From Sinohyriopsis cumingii (taxonomy: Eukaryota; Mollusca; Bivalvia; Unionida; Unionidae), in assembly GCA_028554795.2 (NCBI GenBank), contig CM068835.1, positions 34,054,901 through 34,118,900 of the forward strand: DNA of 64,000 nucleotides, written 5' to 3'. Under the pieces are notes generated by a model, which searched no databases, had not been told where the DNA came from, and worked only from the letters and a program-made list of their open reading frames with translations. Positions 26,515 through 42,600 of the stretch are shown in pieces; position 1 is the stretch's first letter; the number at the start of each line of letters is the position of its first letter. Position numbers and translations under genes: made by a program.

Positions 26515-27080
26515 GCGTGTTTTGCTAGTCAATTTAACTCTCTGTGTAGTTGTTGGTAGTTTAAATTGTACAGTATATTTTGCAGTAAATTAAATCACAA
26601 ACACGCATAGAAACTCCCTCACAAATGGTGTCTCGCATCGCAAATTCAAAGGAGCACTGGCGTGTAAAAGCCGGCTAATTGTAATATTTCTGTAAACTCC
26701 AAAAGGATAATACACAAAATATATATTTGTAATTGACCGATATATTAAAATAATATATCGATAATTATGTAAGAGTCAATTAAAACATTGGCTAGACTGA
26801 TATTTCTTATCAATGTTACGTGGCGTCTGAGTCTGATTAGGATTTAGATTTCTCATGCCACTAAGGATTGTATATTCCTGGAAAATGACGTCTTGTAATG
26901 AGCTTAAGTGTCACCTGATTCAGTTCCAACATGCAACTTTGAAGTTTATGTATTATCATATTGTGCTTATATTTAAGCCTGATAATGATTTTTGTAAGGG
27001 ACGCATTCTATAAACATTTCTCCAAAATAAATATGTATGGTCATTACAATCAAATCATCACAGTATAGAAGAGGTAATGC

Positions 27081-27121
<41 letters not shown>

Positions 27122-27165
27122 TACATACATACATACATACATAAATACATACCTACATACATTCA

Positions 27166-27197
<32 letters not shown>

Positions 27198-27260
27198 CAC
27201 ACACACACGTTAAAACACAATCAAATACGAGAAGGTTATTTAAAGCACAAATGAAGTAAG
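26515..27260. repeat. Dispersed duplication, copy 2 (pairs with 19,330-20,940)
   Basis: Aligns with copy 1 in two blocks (26,515-26,850 and 26,995-27,260). It lacks the roughly 1 kb that holds the SINE in copy 1. Confidence 0.65.
27085..27208. repeat. (AC)n(ATAC)n(AC)n microsatellite
   Basis: AC tract, then tetranucleotide units with variants, then a short AC tract. Confidence 0.98.
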
Positions 27261-27719
27261 TGTGAATATTTATTTTATCATAATAGGGTCTTTCTTTCCA
27301 GCAATTTAAAACTAAATAAGAAATTAAAACGATTGTTTTTATGTCATTACTTCTCAGAATATCAAACAATTTATCTTCACGTGGGTTCAAACGTACTCTT
27401 GTGTAAGGGTGTTTCTCAGCCACACACCTATTTTGAACTAGAATAACAGCATGTTTTACCGCAACTACCCACCACACCCTGATTCCCCTAGGTTAGTCTT
27501 AACAAAATACTAAAACGACTTGTTGAGCTAACAGCATCGATTTCATTATCGATTACCTAACTCGAGAACCTATCAAGGAAATCATCATCGTCGTCAGACA
27601 AAATAGTGTTGACTGAGAAACTCCCCTTATGCAAAACTCCTGCGGTTTTTATTTTATAGTTCAAACAAAATTTTATTATACCTAACATTTACGCGATATT
27701 TACTATAATAATCAATCTA

Positions 27720-30257
<2,538 letters not shown>

Positions 30258-30480
30258 CTGATATTGATAGTGTATAGTGTAATGATTCAGCCTTTAACAT
30301 CGGCGAGAACAAATACTTAATTTAAAAAAATTAATGCCATTTAACTAGCCTTTTATCTAGAATTGTTCTAAAAGATTTATTTGTAGTACCAAAATGCATG
30401 AGAGATTAACTAAGGTATTAACTAGCCAGTTAATTCAGTTAATTTGTTTCAAAATATTAATTGCACCAGTTTCAGCAATT

Positions 30481-30722
30481 AGAGACAAAAATACTTGTTT
30501 GTTTGTTAAATGAGCTACACTATCATTCTTGCTTAGCACAGTATACTTGTCTATATAGATTGCATAAGCCTAAAACTGTGTTGTCTTTATACTAAACAGT
30601 TAGAGACAAAATTACCTGTTTATTTGTTACATGAGCTACATTATCATTCTTGCTTAGCATATTAAACATGTCTATATAGATTATACAAGTCTAATAATCC
30701 GCGATGTCTTTATACTAAACAG
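30481..30722. repeat. Tandem duplication, 121-bp unit, two diverged copies
   Basis: agagacaaaa... at 30,481-30,601 repeats at 30,602-30,722. Both contain tgagctaca, tatcattcttgcttagca and tctttatactaaacagtta. Differences are point changes only. It abuts the left edge of segmental duplication copy B. Confidence 0.9.
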
Positions 30723-30814
30723 TTAATACCGGATATATATATGCATCAAGATTTATTCCCAGTTTAAATAATTGTAATGGCTTTAGTAAATTATTTGTAT
30801 AACCTACTATATAT

Positions 30815-31174
30815 TTACATTGTGATATCACTGGGCAGGAAATATACGACTTCACTACAACTGATAAGAATGGAATACATTCTGAATATGTAATATGTGT
30901 TTTGAAATCTTATGGTAATGTTTTCATCTGAATTATAACGTTCTTCATCTAAATTAAGATATTCAAATAACATTTTTTCGGTGTCTCGAACAGTAGAAAC
31001 CGACTGCGCACAACTTCTCCTTCTTTGCACTTGAGCACCTAAAGAAGAAATCATATACGATCTATTACTCTGATTTTGTAGCACTATTCCTTTGCTTCTT
31101 AATATGTTGTTATATAGAATAAAAGAGTCTATCCCGCTGCTTCCTTGAGTATTCCCTTGTTTTAATTTCATCAC
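30815..31174 (-). CDS. Unrecognised 119-residue ORF, partly conserved in copy A
   Basis: This minus-strand open frame holds NLDEERYNSDENITIRF. The aligned place in copy A (about 7,865-7,815, minus) reads NLEEERSNSDGNITIRY, but the rest of that frame is broken by stops. I recognise no domain. It lies about 2.2 kb downstream of the VMO1 stop on the same strand. It may be an exon of an unidentified gene, a transposon remnant, or chance conservation within a duplicated segment. The start codon is only the first Met of the open frame. Confidence 0.2.
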   Translation of the reverse strand: MMKLKQGNTQGSSGIDSFILYNNILRSKGIVLQNQSNRSYMISSLGAQVQRRRSCAQSVSTVRDTEKMLFEYLNLDEERYNSDENITIRFQNTYYIFRMYSILISCSEVVYFLPSDITM

Positions 31175-32149
31175 GATACTTTTTTCATTATTAAACTATT
31201 TCAGCTCTTTAACCATAGTATCGTTTGCAAGCAAGCAGCTCAGCAGGTAGTACAGGTAGCCTGGATCGACAGTGTCTGCTCTACAAGCCCATTATCAATA
31301 AGAGGTAGTTTCTTCTTACTATCATATCTCCACTTATAGTGTACTTTAATATTAAAGCTATTATAAATTAATTCAAGTTTAGTTAAATGTATTCTGTTGG
31401 TTGTCGAATTCAATAGTGGGGAATTCAATTCAGGTGGGGATAGGGGTGGTAGGCGATGCTTTTATCTTTTATTTTTGGCTTGGTCACCCTTGGCCGGTGG
31501 TACTGTTGTTATGAAAGACATATTGGCGACATTTTGCCCAGATGTTCTATTTAGATATTGAGCATCAGTAGCCCGTGTTTTTCTCATTAGCATTTAAAGG
31601 TAGGTGGTCCAGATGTTTCTCATACATTTTAAGGCATGTAGCGTCGGTAGCCGAGGTTCTTTAGTTATGTAACATTATGAAGGCAAGAGCCCCTTTTCTT
31701 TTTACAGCTAAATTTAAACGCCACTGGCCTATAATGTTTTTATAAACATTTGAAGGCCAGTGACCCATAATGAAGTTCAAAGGTTCTTGTAAAGAACAAA
31801 CGTCTCCTATAATAGGTGGCCGAGAGCTTTCAAAATAAATAAATTATTGATGGTCGAATTTTAACTGATGAGACTGACTGACCAGTTGAAACTGGCTAAC
31901 ACGGTCAGGTAGCCTATAATCGATTAATACTGTGCTACTTGCTGCATACATATACCATATTATGTGAACAATTTAGGTATTTGCACTTTATTTGTAATTA
32001 TGGATCCACTTAGACCGTATTCTAGGTTATGGCCGACTTCATCATGCGTGCAGAAAGGACAAAATCTTTATATATGTTAGACTATTTAATCAATGCAAAA
32101 AAGTTTGATTTTAACCCTTCTCTAGAATGTTATAGTTATGAATCGATTA

Positions 32150-33100
32150 GGTCAGCAGAACATGTTTGAAGAAAGTTGACAAGCTGGTTCCAAGAAATCG
32201 AAGGTTCAATATATGGTCCTAATAAAAATCGCTTGGAAAGATTAACTTGTAGTCTATTTATGGACAATACAATCCATCCGTTTGCGATTTTGAACTTTGG
32301 GTTCTGATTAGATGTCTTGAAGAAGTACTGCGGATATTCGATGAACTCGCTGAGAAAAATAGGAGGTTCAATATGAAAGAGTTACCAGTTACCTGTACCA
32401 AGATTACCTATTATGAGCAAACTGTTAAAGAAGATGGATCCCTTCGTAGAGATTCGTTGGAATCGCTTTTATATGTTGTTTGTAATTAGATATATATTGA
32501 GACACCCAGAATAATATCAGACGACAATGCAAGGTTCACTGCTCTTTCGATACAGGTGTTATCTAGTAGTATTATTTGCATTCGGCCATTTAGGATAAAT
32601 ATCAGATATTGAAGTTTATCATCAATCAAAATTGATCTATGAACTTCATATATTGCTGATCTAAACATACAGAGATGTATAGATCTAGGACAGGTAAAGA
32701 TCAAAGTGGCCATGATTATATACTTAATGGTAGCCATGACTGTCTTAAGGTAGAGAGTAATACCTATTCTCGTTTTCAGCACTTAGTCTCTGATAAAGTA
32801 AAGATAATTACAATAAAGTCGGCAGCTTTAAACATGGTACAGTGGAAGCTCAGATTTCTTGCAGAATAAAATTAATATACATCAGTTAGGCTGAGAGATT
32901 TTGAAAGTAGCTACACAAAATTCCAAACAGATCTTGCCAGTCATAAATAGGTCCTCGATATTAATCACGTCAAGATAATCAGTGCATGAAATAACATAAA
33001 CAGTGCTTTTACTTAGATAACATAAGTGACGTTCAGCAAATATTTCAAGCACAAAGTGCAATGAAATAATTTTTAAGATGTTCGTAAAGGAAGTATTCAA
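32150..33100 (-). other. Open minus-strand frames conserved between duplication copies, function unknown
   Basis: Three adjacent minus-strand stretches stay open in copy B and align in the same frame with copy A. One reads LEIFAERHLCYLSKSTVYV (about 33,045-32,990; copy A HEIYAERHVRYIPNNTVFF). A second is a 98-codon frame at 32,486-32,782 with TRIGITL and ATLIFTCP. A third reads IEYPQYFFKTSNQN and YIEPSISWNQLV (about 32,345-32,190; copy A IEYLQYFFKTSDQN and YIEPLISWNKLV). Copy A has stops in all three. I cannot name a family. This could be a decayed duplicated gene or transposon downstream of VMO1. Confidence 0.25.
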
Positions 33101-33374
33101 AGGAAGATAAAACTGTTGATAAAGTAAGTAAAACCAATTTGAATCATTCTAAATAAAACAGTGGTCAAGTTAAAAAAAGTTTTAGAAGAATGTGTGCCAA
33201 AAAAAATTTGTTTACATCGACAGATTGAAACAACATTGCTCCTGTCATACGCTTTATTGATCTTATGAACCAAATTCAGAACCTTTTTTTCTAACAGCAG
33301 TGATTGATATACATAATAGATGCAATCTAATGTTTTGGTTGATAAAAAACAAACTTTTTGTTTCAAAGCAGGTT

Positions 33375-33620
33375 TCATGTACAGCAAAAAAACTTGACAT
33401 CATTGAGGGCTGAGTCGTCTTCATGACCTTGAGGCTTCTCTATACGCGTCTGTATGCCACAAATGGCAGAGTTTATGGGACAGATCTCGCTCCATCCACA
33501 GTAGGAACCCCAGTGTCCCCGTCCAGGAGGGTAGGCCAGCTCGTACAGGTTTCTGCTAGCCTTAAGATCTCGACACATGAACTTCACGTAATTTGCCATC
33601 GTATCGTCAGTATGAGGTCC
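33375..33620 (-). CDS. VMO1: VMO1 exon 3 (third repeat and stop)
   Basis: 81 codons plus TGA. The acceptor gattag precedes Gly131. It contains DDTMANYVKFMC, GHWGSYCGW, CPINSAICG and DDSALNDVKFFCC. Six cysteines lie in this exon. Confidence 0.9.
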   Translation of the reverse strand, partial: GPHTDDTMANYVKFMCRDLKASRNLYELAYPPGRGHWGSYCGWSEICPINSAICGIQTRIEKPQGHEDDSALNDVKFFCCT

Positions 33621-36600
33621 CTAATCCAAAATAAAATAGCTAAAACATGTATCTGAATTAAACAGATTAAAATTAAATAAATAAATAAATAAAAATTTAT
33701 ATTCAAAGAAACATTTTTGACGTTTTTTTATACCTTTCTCACTCACGCACATACACGCGCGCCCACGCACGCATGATCCGTTGACAACTTTTCTATTCCT
33801 TATAAGACTGTATGATATTGTTAATTACATCCAAATCTGGATGTAGTTTAGTGGTCAACACATAAATTGTCTTTATACAAAGACGACTCGCAAAGAAATC
33901 AATACAAATCGGTTTGGGCGAATTCGGCAGTAGTTCGAAAGCTACTTATTAACCAGGCAAATCACTTTAACGTTAAAACATCAAAAAAAACGAGTAGATT
34001 TTATTAGAATCACGAAAATATTCACCGAATACATCCTTGCAGAAAGTGCATTACGTATAAAATAGGTTCAGGCGCGCTTCCTGACCTAAATCATGCCTAA
34101 TTATGTTCGTAAATTTCGGAAGAAATATAAACTTTAAGGGTGTTTTTTCTTTTCTTCTTTCCATTGCAGTTTCTCAGCAGAATCATCGTTACAATATACC
34201 TGGTTTCGTCTGCTTTCTTTATAAATAAACAAATGGTAAGGTACATTGTTGTCTGAAGATCATGTTCTTGGCTGTAGACCACGTGAACAATAGAAGAATG
34301 TCAATAATATTCAAGATTATGATTTCCTAAATACGAAATAAATCACAGAGAATGGAGTGCACTATATTATATGATAGCTACCATCACATTTGGTGATACC
34401 GTTACTTGTTTCTCAAACAATGCACCGACGATAGTGTTATATTTAAAAAACTTCCAATACGGAGTGCATGTGAAAATAAGGCAATTACTATTACCGTGCA
34501 ACATTTATTGGAGAGAAAAGTGAGCTGTATATCTGGATATGGGGATCAAAACTATAAATGTCATATTATTAGAGCGGAACATGTTTCAGATGAATTTAAA
34601 TTAGCATCAATATTCAGAACATTTCAGTGGTTCCTTCATATATAAGTAAGAGTATGATCCGTTTGCATGCCTGATATGATTCGACTTGAAGTGAAAACGC
34701 AGTGAGGAAGTCTTGTATCCCAGCCGTATTGTTGCATCGTGACCACCCCGTCCAATCACCCCAGGCTCCCTGCCCTGATCCTACGTCACCTGCAAAGTGA
34801 GACCCCTTTACAGATTCGCAACGAAGAAGGATTGAATTTAGAGCTGTATCATCATCGCCACCTTGATCGGATTCTATCTGAAAGAAAACAAATTTTGAAT
34901 AAAACGGGTTGCTATTAAACAAAATAGTCTAAATACAGCTCGTGGGCCATATATTAATCCGACCTTTACCACAACATATAATATTCACTCATACATCCAT
35001 CCTTTACACTAGGCCAGTGGACATCAATTATGTGTGCAAACTTTGACCGAGGATCTTTAAAGTCAATATTAAAACCATTACTGACATCCCAAATTATATA
35101 AGCAGAAAGAGAAAATCACACTTGTTATTAACCAAAGGACACATGATAAAAGGTCAGTGCATATGGCCCATTTTATCAGAGAAAGAAATTATTCAATATT
35201 TGTACAATCGCTTTCATAACAAAGCATCTTTAGAAAGGTCTAATCGAACTCTTGAGACCAGAAATCGAAGTGCATTACTCAAAATGAAACCATAAAATGG
35301 ATAGATATATTACAAAACCGTATTGTTAGAGTCAATAGATCATATCATCGATCTACAGACATGTCGCCAATAGAAGCGGTAAGCCTGCTAACATTTAAGA
35401 AGTATAGTTAACTCATTTTGCAATCTTACAACAATGACTATTGAACGCACAAATATAAAAACCATAGATAGAATATATCAAAATATAGGTCTAACTTTGC
35501 TAAAAGCTTTATATCTAATTTCGCCGGAATAAACTTTTATGATCCGAAAAATAATATTAGATGACACTACAATGTATTCATTATAAGACTAAAACGGACA
35601 GGCTATTGAGGGACCTGACTTTTACGAAGAGAAATTATCTCTCTAAGCAATATGTATTCAAGGTTGCGAAAATTATATAATGTTATAAACATGAATGGCA
35701 AAATTATAAACTGATATACTGAAAAGGATGAAAAAATCTTTGAATAATTATTAGTCGGACAAAAGTACTGTTTCATTAAAGTAATTTATATTGTATATCA
35801 CTCTAAATGCTGTCGCAGTTACATATAAAGTAAATTACACTATCTAAATGGCAGCATTTATATGTAATGAGTGCTATCAAGCTAAGTTTTCTTGGCGAAA
35901 TGGAACATCGGTATATTTGCTATACACCATGTAACGATTGTGCAAATATAATAAGATCTGTAGTTTTGTCGTCTTGTTTACATGTGGTCTGTGATTCTAA
36001 TAGTGGCGTTTTTATCAGAGCATCTCGATCCCCCATCCATAGCTTGCTCGTGTATTCTTTTTTTTTTCTACTATTCTAGGATCATTTATAGCAAATAATT
36101 GATTTCCAGAGCATTTTCAAGTTCTGTATGCAAGATGGCGTTAACTATGCTTCCCTGAGCTACTGCTAACTGATGTTCCATACGTACTTAGTCTGACTTT
36201 ATAGGGTGGAAATGACCCTCGTCACTGCTTTGGTCTGGAGTGATATGAAATCCCTACAAAGAATGTTCACCTTCACATTCAACGTACGAAATGTTGTGGT
36301 TCCTTTTAGTACCAAATAGTATCAAGCAAGAGCTCGGGTATTTTTTTATTGGGCAAGGTTAGATTCAAAGATTCAAAGGATATGGTACACATAGTTTGGT
36401 CATCTAGAAAGACTTCTATCTTCTAAGTGTTGAACTTGAAAGGATTTTCATTGATGACTCCGTTCAAGGCCGCAAAGCTGACGATGCCATGGAGCAAACT
36501 CTGGGTAACTGTTCTTGGAAAGTATAAATCCACTTCGCTGAACAACAAATGCATATAATTGTTGATGAGAGCTACTCTGGTATCTTCCCTTGGATTAGTG

Positions 36601-39600
36601 TTTGTCACTTAGAGAATTATAACTTACATTCATGTACGAGCAATTGTTGTTCAGATCGATGTAATCCTCGGTTTGTCCTTTGATTTCAAATTAGATTGAG
36701 GCTGAGTTAGTCAAAGACAACAAGGGATGAAATTCCTCCCATTGGGATTCTTGCAATGTCAACCTGGTTGGTGGCATAGCAAACACATCGAGTTCTGACT
36801 TGGAACATTCGCAAAAATTTTGATGCATCTTTTTGTTTTCCTTTTGTTTCTCAGTCAGGAATCAAACACCTCCATTTATCTGAGAGTTGTTTGTCTTTTC
36901 GTTTTTATTTTTTTTCTAAACGTTTTTATGAGGTCTGAAAGGGTGTCGACGTATATTTCTACCTGGTAGGAACTAGGAACTACAGCGTTGAGGATGAGTT
37001 AACGCCATCACTAGAACGGTGAAGCAAATTTATAAAAGTGTCTTGTCGACCAAGGTCTTTTTTGTTTTAATCAGCACATATATGTGCGTGATTTCAATGC
37101 ACATTTATGCCTCACAGATTCTTGAGTGATTGTATATTTGTGTGTTCCTAAGTACAGCTTGTGCATATCCCTACTTCTTTCGTTGACTAGTAAATATGGG
37201 AATGTTGTAAAGTAGACACCTGTATATTTGTCCCTCATACAACATACTGGTTAGTAGGTGTAGACTTTTCGTAGCAGTAAACACATTAAAGAAGCTGTAG
37301 TAGCAGTAATAGTAGTAGCAGCAGTAATAGTAGCATCTACAATGTTATACAGACGTTGTTCGATTTGTAGCAGTAGTAGTCGTTGAAGAAGAAGCAGATG
37401 TAGTAATGAAAGAGAGAGAGAGAGAGGGACAGAGAGACAGAGACAGAGAGAGAATGGTGATTTCCAGGTTGTCAGTAACTTTATGCGCTAATTGTGAGGG
37501 TTGGAAGAACATGCACCGTAACCTGTCAAAATATCACCTCATGCGGATAGTGAAGATTTTTCTAGGATAATATTCCTACAAACTTTTAGAGAGAGAGAGA
37601 GAGATATGCAGACGAACATGTACGAAGGCGGTAAAAGAATATTATCTAATGGAATATAGATTCTATCAAGGTGGAGAGAAATCTACAGACGAATAGGACG
37701 AAATGGGCAGATGGATCAACGAATTGTAAGAAAAAAGAGCTAATGAAAGAGAAAAGAGAATGTTGTTTAAATTTTCAAATATAAAAAGTAAAACTAGTAA
37801 AGAAACTAACTTGAAACAAAATCTTTAATTGGTATGGATGCAATTACGCTGTTTGATCTGGTAAAGAGATAAAGAAACTCGTGATTCTTGTTTACATTCC
37901 AGAGTGAGCTATATATGTAAAGATAATTTGCAATTAGTTTAAAACATTAGATTCATTCGCCATTACTTGGGACACGGATCTAACAAATGCTGTAATGCTT
38001 ATTTTTATTCCTTTTCCCACTTGATTCAAAAAAAGAAAAAGGTGAAGGGCGTGAAGAGTTGTCAATATTTGCACGAGATTTTGCGTCATTCAAAATTGAC
38101 GGGATCAGAAAATACCGACACAGGAATTATTGTTGGAAATTAATAGTTTCAAAATGTAAGATTTTATTGGTTAATTATATACACAGCATCAAATTTATCA
38201 GACGATATTGCATTAATATAGGACTCATGTTTCGCCTCAGCCATTATTTAGGAGTAAGCCCTTTCATAAATACTTGTATAGAACAAGTGCTTCTACGCTT
38301 TATCCCCTAGTCCAATGCATGAGACTGAGCTACATATCAGGGTTTGTAGATGTCACTGAAGGTACAACAATTAAATTCATTCATTATGTAGCGGAAAGCG
38401 GTTGTGCGGCAGGATGGGATATTCAGGAATAAATAACTGATAGTCCTACCAGTGGAAGTTGTGTCAAAGTAACATGATAATTTATGCTACATCTTAAAAC
38501 CTATAAATTCAAACGGAATGAAAGAGTACGTAGATGAGTTCCTTTATGCGGGCTTTAATTATTTCATAGCTTCATTACATCTGTTAATACAATCAGTATG
38601 CATTTAGCTCTCCAGGTAAAGGTCAAAGCGTGCGTACTATCAATCATATTGCTTCTTATTGATCGCATACGAAATTATGGAGGCAGTGTGCATTCATATT
38701 GGACGAGGTGCTTGAGTCTAGTCGAATACGAATTTCAAGCAAACACCATAAATCTCGTATACGGCAACTGTCAAACTAGATAAAGAATTTACTCCATCGA
38801 AATCCCGTTGCATTTGACTGAAATATTAGCACAAAAACAATGAGCTAAGTGCATAAAACTCCTCAATATCGTTATTTGCGCAGAGGGAGTGATATAGCAT
38901 CAATGGAAAATCCAGTCAAAAAGGTGTCCAGGCGATATAGCGTCAAAATTTATAGCCGCAATGGGAAATCCAGTCAAAAAGGTGTCCCGACACTATAGCG
39001 TCAACATCTACCCTGGGCCACTATAGAGTCAAGGAAAAGTTGCAGATTGGTTAGATTTTTGTATAATGACAATAGGAATGGAACAGGTAGGGTGACGTCA
39101 CGGTACTGGAAATTGGCAACAATGTTGAAAGGGTCTGACCTGAATACGCGCTACCATAGGTAGAGATCAATACAGTAGAGACATAGACATATATAACAGA
39201 TATATAGATTGATGAACATCATTCTATCACACATCAAATATAAAATCGTATCGTTTAAATCTTCTTGTAACGTTTTCATCTGTGTCAACAGTACGTTCAC
39301 ATATATTTAAATTAATCAACTATTTTGATATGTAATATATTTTCTATTTTGTCCATGGCCACCAAAACTAGATATCACATGTTATCTAATACTCCTTTTC
39401 TGTTACTCCGCTATAACTCGAAGAGGCAAACATATTTCTTCTTCTTGTATTTAATGAGTGCTATTAAACGCATATTCGGACTGAACAAACCGTCCCCTAT
39501 TCCCCAATAGGTCATATATTTGGTTTATAAACTTGTTCGTTTCAATATTATTAATGCAATATCTTTGTAACGGGCTTATTGCTTTACACTAGATGCCGCA

Positions 39601-42600
39601 GGAACATTGGCTAATTCCTTCCTTTTATCGATGTTGGATATTAAAGTTATTTGAAATACATTTGCAATTATCCAGATCCGCATTGAGATCTGTTCAACTG
39701 AATGCGTTGCCATTGTAATGTTGCTTATCATTCAGACAGGAGTTTTCCTATCTGATAGTACATACAAAACCTACGTTTTGGTCTTATTAACCCTCTTCCA
39801 AATTATAAATTCCTACAACTCATTCAACATCCTGTTGTTGCACACAGTACTACATAGTTTAATCGATCAACAATTTTAAAGGCGTAATGTTGATAACATT
39901 GTGTGGCCTGTATGTAAGATAGGCTTCTTCTGTATAATATATCTTTATTTCGTTTATAGATATGTTATTTCTTTATCAGCATGTACACAAAAACTGACTA
40001 CAGGGTAAGAGTTAGGTGTGCTACGTCCTTTTCTCGGTTGTTAGGTTGTTTCTTTGTTTATTGTAGATGTGTATTCGATAATATAGACATTTTGATTGTT
40101 AACTGTGTAGACAAATGTATAGAGGGGAGATGATAGGGTGCTATGTTATGCTTTTGGTGTAGGTGACCCGGAACCGGTGCGTCAGACAAAGACTTTGTAA
40201 TAAATAATCTTACGGTCACTGAGCTAGAGTTTTATCATCAACAAAGTCTTACTACTACTGAGCCAGATTTCTAATAAAACGTTTGGGGTTAGTGAACCAG
40301 GTTTCTCTCTGAGAATGTAGGGGGAGGGTAATTTGACGAGTTTCTTGTATAAAACAAGCAAACGTTCCCAGAGACATGTTTATTTCGGATAATGAGCAAG
40401 AGTTTCTTATAACAGTTGGAAGTGTTTAGAGAGCCAGGTTTCACATACAATTCTGAGGTATGTGACCGAGGATAGAGGTCAGCGGTTAGGGGTGAGGGTC
40501 GACGTTCGGGGTAAACTTAAAAGGTTAGGGTGCTGAAACCTTAACATCACTGAGCCAGATTATGTGATTTATATACTACAGATTAATTATATGCATAATA
40601 ATAAACTACGACGTATATAGGATGTATTTTCTACCTGGATAATATAAAATTAAATGGCATTTGACACTAAATGAATACATAAATAAACCCCAATACAATA
40701 AGATGATTTATGTCCGGGAGGGTGGATGTAAATGTAACCCAGTGAATTAAATGGATGATCATTTTCAGTTCAATGCATTCAGATACATGAAAACAACCTA
40801 AGATATGTCGCCATGTGTGTTTGCTATGCCGTTCACGGTCTTGCAAGGTAGTGTGTAAATGGTACACCGAGACAACACACGAGGTACTTGCTGTGTTTAC
40901 ATATGGTAGTTATCAAAATTGATCACCCAGCTATCTTTCAGACACCCTACATCTTCTATAACTCTCAGTTGTAGGACAGTTGGCGTGGCATTTCCTTATC
41001 TCAAATAAATACACATTATTATTTATTCACTTTCCTGGATCAGACAAATGTAATTGATAGCAAAATGGGGTAGCATTGACACATATACAACGTAAGAGCA
41101 CAATAAAATCCATTGCAATTTTTTATATTTAGAACGCTCCTGTAACTTTTAACCGATGTTTGTAAACTCAGATGTGTAGTTAGATAATAATTGATAGCTT
41201 TCATTCTGAAATTTAAACCGAGGATTAAACAGCAGATAATCATGATGACCTTATATCAGTCAGAATATCGAGTCGGAATTAAAACACTATTTTTACGCCA
41301 TCTTAGGTACAACTAAAATCATGTGAGGTATGATAACAAATCCTGCGTGTGTATTCTACACTAAAAATTCAGTCCAATACCATTCTTGTTATCTAAATCT
41401 ATATTATGTGTTTCATCTTTTACTTATGATGTAGATTGTAAGGGTCATCTGGTAACCACATTACATAGATTCATGATAGTGGGTTGCACTTTTAATTCAG
41501 ATAAACATGGTTATGTAGGCTTTCTGGCAGCCCGTCCTTAGCTCGCAGGTGAAAAGCGCGCCGACAAATGCGCGCCGACAAAAGCGCGCAGCGAAATATG
41601 CCCATCAAATGCGCGCTGTCGAAAGCGCGCAGCATAAACTATAAGCCTGTAATCTTATTATGATTTCGATTGATAAATGTCCAATTTCGATGGAGAAAAA
41701 AAACTAATAGTTTGAATCACTATTTCCAGTGAGCAGACATCAAAGTGTGTACACTCTTAATATTGAGTAGAAATAAAGTAATAGTTTGAATCACTGTTTC
41801 CTGTGATCAGTCATCGTTGCAATTTGAAAAATGATAGACATAATGAAAAGAAAATCATATTAATCTCTATAATTGTTTTGCCTTGTTTGTTTGTCTTGAT
41901 TATCCACATAACGTTGCATTTTGAACAGTGATAGAAATGATACACTGAAACTCAGATTAATACTATTAAACATTTTTTTTAAACAGCGAATATTTCCTTA
42001 TTTATTTGACATTAACTTTTTTAATTTATGTCGTGTGCGCTTTTGTCTTGCGTGATTTTGTCTTGCGCGCTTTTGTCGGTGCGCGCTTTTGTAGGAGCGC
42101 ATTAGTCGACGCGCTTTTAACTTGCGCGTTAACGATGGGATACCAAGCGTTCTTGCTGAAAGGTGTAGAAGTGATCTTGATGATGATTGTGATGGGATTT
42201 GAACTAGGTCACCTGACTTCGGATCAGTTGGCTGTTAAAGATCCTGATCTTGTTTACTAGTTGAAAAGTTCTGGCAATAAACGTATGACTCTCATCCTGG
42301 TACCGCTCCGGCGGTCTAGTGGTTAGCTAGTCCGCCTCGGATGCGGGAGGTCGTGGGTTAGATCCCCTGTCGAGTCATACCCAAGACTTACAAAATGGTA
42401 CTAGCAGCTGCCTCGCTTAGGGCGCTCAGCGTTAAGGGGTTAGTGTTAGGACTGGTCGGTCTGGTGTTAGGATAATATGACTGGGTGGGACATGATGCTA
42501 CATGTCTACGGCATGATGCCCCAGTGCTAGACATCACTATAAACTGTCACACTGCAGACATCGTAGCAATATGACTGTAAAATATTTAAAGCTACGTTAA

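Larger units (their letters stand above)
30735..35590. repeat. Segmental duplication, copy B (carries VMO1 exons 2 and 3)
   Basis: Co-linear with 7,620-13,330 (landmarks given there). Copy B retains VMO1 exons 2 and 3 intact. Confidence 0.85.

Noticed and set aside
42006..42260. 84-codon open frame
   Set aside because: It runs through the GCGCGC-rich right arm of the fold-back element and reflects that repeat.
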